NCBI GenBank assembly: GCA_903857815.1
Contig: CAIOGK010000019.1
Location: 1-18,514 of the forward strand
Source: Candidatus Falkowiibacteriota bacterium
Lineage (GTDB): Bacteria; Patescibacteriota; Patescibacteriia; Patescibacteriales; UBA12465
Length of the DNA: 18,514 nt
Direction of reading: 5' to 3'
Shown: positions 8,228 to 13,600 of the stretch, piece by piece
Position numbering within the stretch: position 1 is the stretch's first letter
Layout of the letters: each line of letters begins with the position of its first letter
The notes under the pieces: generated by a model
Seen by the model: the letters and a program-made list of their open reading frames with translations, nothing else
Database searches by the model: none
What the model was told of the DNA's origin: nothing
Program-made: the position numbers and the translations under genes

Positions 8228-8836
8228 TTATTTTTTGTCAGTAAAGATTACCAGTCTATCGGGATAACTCTTAGTAGCTTCATTCCAAGCGCCAGCGCAA
8301 GTAATAATGTTTAAATGCGAAAGTCCATCGGTTGAAATAAAAATTTCCGGAACTTCTGCGTCATATTTATACATTTTTAAATCACGTACCACAAAAAATG
8401 AATTAATTCCCCTCTCATCTTCAGTATAAAGTTCATCTCCAATATTTAATTTATTTAAATCATTGAATATGGCCGCTTGCTCATTTTTCCAAATTCCGTA
8501 ATGGCCAGTAATTACCGCACTTCCAATATTACCAGGACGAGGACCAAGATTATACCAAGCAGCGTTTAACGGGTCTGCGGGTATGCCAACTGCCCCTTGT
8601 TCAGTTAAGCCGACTTGTTCCAAAATAACATTAACGCCTATTTTAGGAATTTTAAGATTAATTGGTATTCCACTACTAACACTTTCTTCCTGAAAAAAAT
8701 TGTGAGAGATGTTAGCTGTTTCATTTAAACTTATATTTGGTTTCTTGATTGATAAAACTGTCAGAATTATTAATGGAATAATAAGTACTAAAACAGCTAT
8801 AATGGCGGTTGATTTTATAGAAAACTTTAATGACAT
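8228..8836 (-). CDS. Sortase, class F-like (transpeptidase)
   Basis: A membrane-anchored cysteine transpeptidase, about 202 residues. One N-terminal signal-anchor helix (about 9-29 from this start) is followed by the sortase barrel. It shows the class E/F-type signature GAVGIPADPLNAAWYNLGP, the catalytic His in ITGHYG, the catalytic Cys in IITCAG and the Arg in YPDRLVIF (His112, Cys180, Arg194 here). The longer form starting at 8869 would put its ATG in the loop of a hairpin terminator (8862-8881), so I prefer the ATG at 8836. No Shine-Dalgarno is visible at either. The neighbour upstream encodes a protein ending in LPNTG, the expected kind of substrate. Class F is the best guess from the motifs; class E or D is less likely. 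Confidence 0.9.
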   Translation of the reverse strand: MSLKFSIKSTAIIAVLVLIIPLIILTVLSIKKPNISLNETANISHNFFQEESVSSGIPINLKIPKIGVNVILEQVGLTEQGAVGIPADPLNAAWYNLGPRPGNIGSAVITGHYGIWKNEQAAIFNDLNKLNIGDELYTEDERGINSFFVVRDLKMYKYDAEVPEIFISTDGLSHLNIITCAGAWNEATKSYPDRLVIFTDKK

Positions 8837-8861
8837 AAACTTTAATTTTGAATAACGCAAA

Positions 8862-8881
8862 GGCCCCAAATTAGCGGGGCC
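8862..8881 (-). terminator. GC-rich hairpin between the LPNTG gene and the sortase gene
   Basis: A perfect 6-bp stem GGCCCC / GGGGCC with an 8-base loop lies 35 bases after the stop at 8916. On the minus strand it is followed by TTTGCGTTATT, a weak U-tract. It may be a partial terminator or attenuator that lowers sortase expression relative to the surface protein. It also argues against a sortase start inside it. Confidence 0.55.
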
Positions 8882-8915
8882 CAGCTTACTTAGAATACGA
8901 AACGACGCTAATTAA

Positions 8916-9218
8916 TTATTGGTTAATACCAGTGTTAGGTAATTTAGGAATCACAGCCATTGTAACTATTGGTGTAGTAGATGCTGCCGGAACTACAATA
9001 GGAGTAGTGATTGGCGTAGTCGTACCACTAACCACAACTCTAGCAATTGCAGTTGCAGTAGTAGTTTGTTGATAAGGGTCATCGCTTTTACCAGTTGCAA
9101 TCGCGGTGTTAGTAGTTGTATTTAATAATTTAGTAGTACAACTATACTTCCAAATTTCATCAGCTTCAATTTTATAGTTTTGATTTATATCGCCAGAAAC
9201 ATAAAGAAATATCGCCAA
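8916..9218 (-). pseudogene. 3' remnant of a secreted DUF11-like surface protein ending in LPNTG
   Basis: This open frame encodes about 95 residues of the end of a larger extracellular protein. It begins abruptly at YVSGDINQN, which resembles the last strand region of bacterial DUF11-like repeat domains (YVSGD.N.N...E.W.Y.C...TTTNTA.ATG). It then continues through a Thr/Pro-rich wall-spanning-like stretch to KLPNTGINQ and stop. There is no signal peptide, the only available start is a TTG (9218) inside sequence belonging to the opposite-strand regulator, and the frame closes at a TAG at 9228-9230. The LPxTG motif is followed by only three residues, without the hydrophobic helix and basic tail of a classical sorting signal. 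The adjacent sortase is the expected partner. Whether any product is made is doubtful; it reads as a broken gene. Confidence 0.7.
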
Positions 9219-9386
9219 AGAGCTGAGCTATCTCAAGATAAACTTTCTAAATTAGCAGGCCTAACTTTGCATACCATAACTAAAATAGAATCAGGGGCAA
9301 CTCTTGATCCGAGAATAGAAACCGTTAAAAGGATTGCTGATGCTTTGGGTTGCAGTATGGATCAGTTAGTTTCTATGAAAAATTAA
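9180..9386 (+). CDS. XRE/Cro-type helix-turn-helix regulator, 5'-truncated at a rearrangement junction
   Basis: The only convincing plus-strand gene. About 63 residues form a complete five-helix XRE DNA-binding domain: NIKKYRQRAELSQDKLSKLA, then GLTLHTITKIESGATLDPR with the recognition helix, and VKRIADALGCSMDQLV. The domain has no extra effector region. Homology starts at or just before NIKKYR (9198). The only upstream start is TTG at 9180, with no ATG or GTG and no Shine-Dalgarno, and the bases before 9192 are minus-strand coding sequence of the LPNTG protein. The native start and the first few residues therefore appear lost. It may still be translated from TTG or be a pseudogene; the domain itself carries no stop or frameshift. 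A terminator follows at once. Confidence 0.75.
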   Translation: MIYIARNIKKYRQRAELSQDKLSKLAGLTLHTITKIESGATLDPRIETVKRIADALGCSMDQLVSMKN

Positions 9387-9413
9387 AATAAAATAAAAAT
9401 ATTTGAGAAAAAG

Positions 9414-9443
9414 AAAAGGACTTAATTTTAATTAAGCCCTTTT
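9414..9443. terminator. Bidirectional terminator between the XRE gene and the nitronate monooxygenase gene
   Basis: The arms AAAAGGACTTAATT and AATTAAGCCCTTTT pair with one mismatch around a 2-base loop. On the plus strand the stem runs into a tract of seven T (9440-9446), and on the minus strand into CCTTTTCTTTTT. It therefore serves both convergent genes, the regulator ending at 9386 and the flavoprotein gene ending at 9473. Confidence 0.8.
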
Positions 9444-9472
9444 TTTAATTTTTTGTTTTACGTTGTTAATAA

Positions 9473-10597
9473 TTACTTCCCTTTTAATTCATCCATAATT
9501 TTTTTAACGGTGGTTATTTCGGTAATGCGATAAGCGTTCGCACCGGCAGTATAGAGATCTTCCTCTTGAGGATTGGAATTATATCCCACAGAAGATAATA
9601 AGCCGTTACAAATACAGAAGAATTTTTCATTATCATGCTTAGCGCCACAAATCGTAAAATTACCATCAGCATCTTTTCTGAGCAAGTAACCTTTATCGCA
9701 ACGCGGTACACGCCCAGCGCGCAAATGAGTTTGATACATAGGTGAGCTAATTACAACCCGAAAAGGCAAGCCACAAGGAGAGCCTGAGGAAACAATAATA
9801 TCTTCTGGCTTAGTAGCATTAATAATTGCTAATTTATAAGCACTATTAGCATCAGATTCCTCGGTTACTAAAAATCTCGTTGCCATCTGAACGCCGTCCG
9901 CTCCTAAAGATATCATTTTAATAATATCATCTCGCGTATAAATACCACCGGCAGCAATCACGGGAATATTCCCATTATCAAGAGCGATTTTTTTAATCTC
10001 TGGCAAGATAATCTCCAATTGAAATTCTGGCTTATCTAATTGGTCAATGCTAAAGCCTAAGTGTCCGCCAGCTTTTGGCCCTTCTACAATTAAAGCGGCT
10101 AAATCATAGCCTAAATCACGCCATTTATTTTTTTCAAATCGATATAGCACAATATTAGCTGCTTTAGCAGAAGAAACAATAACTGCGATAGCCGTTTTAT
10201 GAGGATGGTCAATTATCGGTAGATTCCCAATTAATCCCGCACCGATTGAAATAAAATCAATCTTCATATCAACTCCTGCGCGAATTGAATCCTCATAATC
10301 TTTTTGAACGGCAACCATTACATTTAATCCAATCACTCCCTTCGGACAAAGTGCCCTTGCGGAAGCGATTTCAAAACAAACGGCCTCATAAGTCGTAACC
10401 CGATATGAGAGTTTTTGAGACCAAATTTCTTTAAGGGCAACGACGGAAAGAATCCCGCCGCCACCTTCGCGAGCAACAGCACTAACTAATTTAGCTAACG
10501 AAACTCCTACCCCCATGGGTCCTAATAATAACGGAAATAATAATTTTTTACCGCCAATTGATAATTGGGGCAATGTGATTTTTTCATGCGTTTTCAA
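9473..10597 (-). CDS. Nitronate monooxygenase-family FMN protein with Cys-rich C-terminal segment
   Basis: A 374-residue cytoplasmic TIM-barrel flavoprotein. Family motifs are FPLLLGPMGVGVS near the N-terminus, EGPKAGGHLGF (172-182) with the active-site-type His179, and the FMN phosphate-binding loops PVIAAGGIYTRDDI (212-225) and GADGVQMATRFL (232-243). The family oxidises alkyl nitronates, but close relatives include FabK-type enoyl reductases and other uncharacterised dehydrogenases, so the substrate is uncertain. The C-terminal part (295-335) has four cysteines in a C-x16-C-x10-C-x-C layout, not part of the standard barrel core and possibly a metal site. The start is TTG, supported by the only strong Shine-Dalgarno in the window. 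It is a single-gene unit between its own promoter and a terminator. Confidence 0.85.
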   Translation of the reverse strand: MKTHEKITLPQLSIGGKKLLFPLLLGPMGVGVSLAKLVSAVAREGGGGILSVVALKEIWSQKLSYRVTTYEAVCFEIASARALCPKGVIGLNVMVAVQKDYEDSIRAGVDMKIDFISIGAGLIGNLPIIDHPHKTAIAVIVSSAKAANIVLYRFEKNKWRDLGYDLAALIVEGPKAGGHLGFSIDQLDKPEFQLEIILPEIKKIALDNGNIPVIAAGGIYTRDDIIKMISLGADGVQMATRFLVTEESDANSAYKLAIINATKPEDIIVSSGSPCGLPFRVVISSPMYQTHLRAGRVPRCDKGYLLRKDADGNFTICGAKHDNEKFFCICNGLLSSVGYNSNPQEEDLYTAGANAYRITEITTVKKIMDELKGK

Positions 10598-10601
10598 TGT
10601 A

Positions 10602-10609
10602 CACCTCCT
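10602..10609 (-). promoter_or_regulatory. Strong Shine-Dalgarno that fixes the TTG start of the flavoprotein gene
   Basis: On the minus strand AGGAGGTG lies with its GGAGG core six bases before the TTG at 10597. No competing ATG is nearby upstream, and an in-frame later start would lose the first beta strand. Other genes in this window show no comparable site. Confidence 0.8.
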
Positions 10610-10646
10610 TTTTATTTAGTAAATATTTTATTGTTAAAGTATCATA

Positions 10647-10652
10647 ATTATA
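10647..10652 (-). promoter_or_regulatory. Candidate -10 element for the nitronate monooxygenase gene
   Basis: TATAAT on the minus strand preceded by CAGGG, 50 bases upstream of the TTG start and just after the stop of the giant gene. No good -35 hexamer is visible at 16-18 bases. It is supported by position between two genes rather than by a complete promoter. Confidence 0.45.
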
Positions 10653-10661
10653 CCCTGTGAG

Positions 10662-13600
10662 TTATTTTTTATTTTGCATTTCTAATTTTCTTTTCCTTTC
10701 TTCAAGCATTTGAGTTATTCTCGCTAATTGGGCACTAGTAAACCGTCCCACGGGAATTTTATTTAAATTCTCATTAGTAATTCCAACTCCAAATTGGCGC
10801 ATTATTCCGAAGGCTTCTACCGGACGACCGAGATAATATCTTTTTTTAGTTTTAGGTTCAACATACCAGGCCTCACCATTAGTTTCAACCTGGATATATA
10901 TATGTCCCAAACTTGAAGTTAAAAATTTTTGGTCAATAATAAGTTTTCCTTTCCCATAAGGATTATAACCATTGATAATTTCTTCATGGTCATTAAATCC
11001 ATCTTTGTCGGTATCAGTCATTGTTAAATCAGAACCAATACCCTCCTCTAAACGATCAGGAAGCCCATCTTTATCAGTATCCTTATCTTGCGTTAATGAA
11101 CCAGCAATAATACCGATTGGTAAACTTTTTAAATATTTATTTTTTAATCCCTGACTAATTAAACTCATTACAGAAAAAGCATTAAGCGGAGAGCCTAGAT
11201 AATATCTATCACCATTCTCAGCGCTAACATACCAGGCCCTACCCTTATCTTCTACTTGGATAAGAATTTGACCCATAACATAATTAACCAAATTTTTATC
11301 TTCCTTAGTAAAGTCTAGACGAGCTTGAGACATAATCTCTAAAGCATCGGAGTCGAATGGACCGTCATTACCGCAAGAGGATTGGGTTGAGCTAATTTGA
11401 GAATCAGTTAGAGTACAATTTTCTGGAGAAAGAGTTAAAATTTCACGGGAACGATTATTATTTTGACAAGTACCCCATTCACCATAAGTAACATTGGCGC
11501 AATATATTATTAATTCTTCTGCACCGCAAATACGGCTCTGCTCTGCTTGTTGAGCGGGAGTCGGTGCACACTGAGCGGGAACGGCATCAATAATACTTCT
11601 ATATTGCAATCCACTATAACAAGCGCCCCATTCACCATAGGTAACCGAAGAACAAGGAAAGGCTCCTCCACCTCCTCCGCCACCGCCTCCTCCTCCACCG
11701 CCACCACCGCCAGAGCTAACATTTCTAGTAAACGCAACCGAACTTGAAGCAGAATTGCCCGCTCTATCAGTTACATTTAACAAAGCGACGTAACTGCCAT
11801 TAGCTGTAGCTGAAATAAGAGGATTTAAAATATTAGCGCCGCCAGTAAAATTTATCGTACCTGGGCCGCTTACTTGCGTCCAAGCATAAACTAAATCAGC
11901 TAATGAATCAAAATTATCACTGGCTGTAGCACCGGAGCTAGTAGCTGTATTTAATTCTCCAACGAATGCCCCCGCCGAAACAATAGGCGGAGTAGAATCA
12001 ATTGTAAAAATACCGCTAGTACTGGTAGCTGTATTATTAAATTCATCAACAGTAAAAATACGGAAAACACTTGATGTCGAATTTGTATCAGTAGGAATAA
12101 GCCAATCAACAGCTAGGCTCGAGCTAGCAATATTATTATTAACGCTTAACCAACTAGTTCCTCCGTCAATAGAATATTCAGCTTCATCATGATTTAAATT
12201 GCCTGGATCAATCAAAGTCCAAGTAGCCGTTGTAGTAGCACCCCCTCTTAAATAATCACCGGTACTAGGCGCTGTAAGATTTGGATCATAAATATTAGAC
12301 CAATAAAAAGAAATGTTGTTAGTACCCGTATTTCCCGCTCTATCAGTTACGGAAAGCAGCGCACTATAATTACCTGAAATATCTCCAGAAAATTCTGTAC
12401 TAGTAGCCACTGGGTTGGAGATTGTTAAATTTGCATTAGTATATGGTTCTGACAAGATTGTCCAGGCAAAAGTTAGATCTGATTCATTATCAAAATTATC
12501 ACTAGCCATTACTCCCCGAGAAGAACTGGCTATACTAATTGGCGAAGGCATTGTCCCGCTATAAACTATCGGGGCGGTTGAATCTACGGTAAAGTTGGCT
12601 GATATGCCATAAGAGCGATTGCTAACAGTATCAAACAACTCTATCATGATTTGCGTATTAGTCGCATTAACGCCGCTTGGTACGTTCCATAAATAAGAAC
12701 GACTGGTAGATGCCATGCCACTATTAATTAAATCCCAATTTGAACCGTTATCAACTGAATAACTCACATTAAAATGATCTAAATCACCAGGGTCTGGTCC
12801 AGGTAAAAACCATTCAATTAAATGACTATTACCGCCTTTAATAATTACTGTGCTAGTTGGACTAGTTATAATTGGAATATTAGGATCTCCTTGCCAGTAA
12901 AAAGTTATGGTATCAGTTGAAATATGCCCCGCCCTATCTTGAGCAATAAGTTGAGCAGTGTAATAACCAGACACTGTTCCAGACATAGCCGGGTCCATTA
13001 CTGTATGTGAAGGAGAAAAAATTAAAACGCCGCCAGAAGGAACATTAATTGCTGACCAATAATAAGTTACCTCATTAACATTATCAATATTATCAATTAC
13101 CGTAGTTCCACTTGTAGTTGCAATAGTAGTAGTCCCAATATTTCCGATAGTTATGACTGGCGCTTCTGAGTCAATAATAAATTCGCTAGTAGCCGTTGCT
13201 GTATTACCATCAATATCACTCGCTGCTACTCTCATAATCGAAGAAGTTGAATTTACGCTTGGAACAGTCCAGGCAAGCAAACGAGAGGTAGAGGCAACAG
13301 CGCCATTAATGACAGTCCAGGATGAGCCGCCATTAATAGAATAATCTACGGAAAAACCAGCTATATCCCCTGGATCAATAATTGTCCAACGAATATTTTT
13401 TGCTGTACTACCGCGCCAAATAACATCGGCTCCAGGAGAAGTAATAAAGGGGGTTGGAGGGTCAGTATTAAAAATAAAAGACACATCATCATAAGTAGTA
13501 TATCCAACATTATCGGTTACAGTTAGACGAGCGGTATAAATTCCTGGTAAATCGGCAGAAATATAAGGATCTAAAATATTAGCGCCTCCAGTAAATACAA

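Noticed and set aside
8837..8869. Longer sortase start at 8869
   Set aside because: The ATG falls in the loop of a GC-rich hairpin with no ribosome binding site, and the added residues precede a normal signal-anchor that begins right after the ATG at 8836.
11664..11711. Triplet-repeat microsatellite in the giant gene
   Set aside because: The run is pure glycine but its third codon positions vary irregularly, so it is not a simple slippage repeat.
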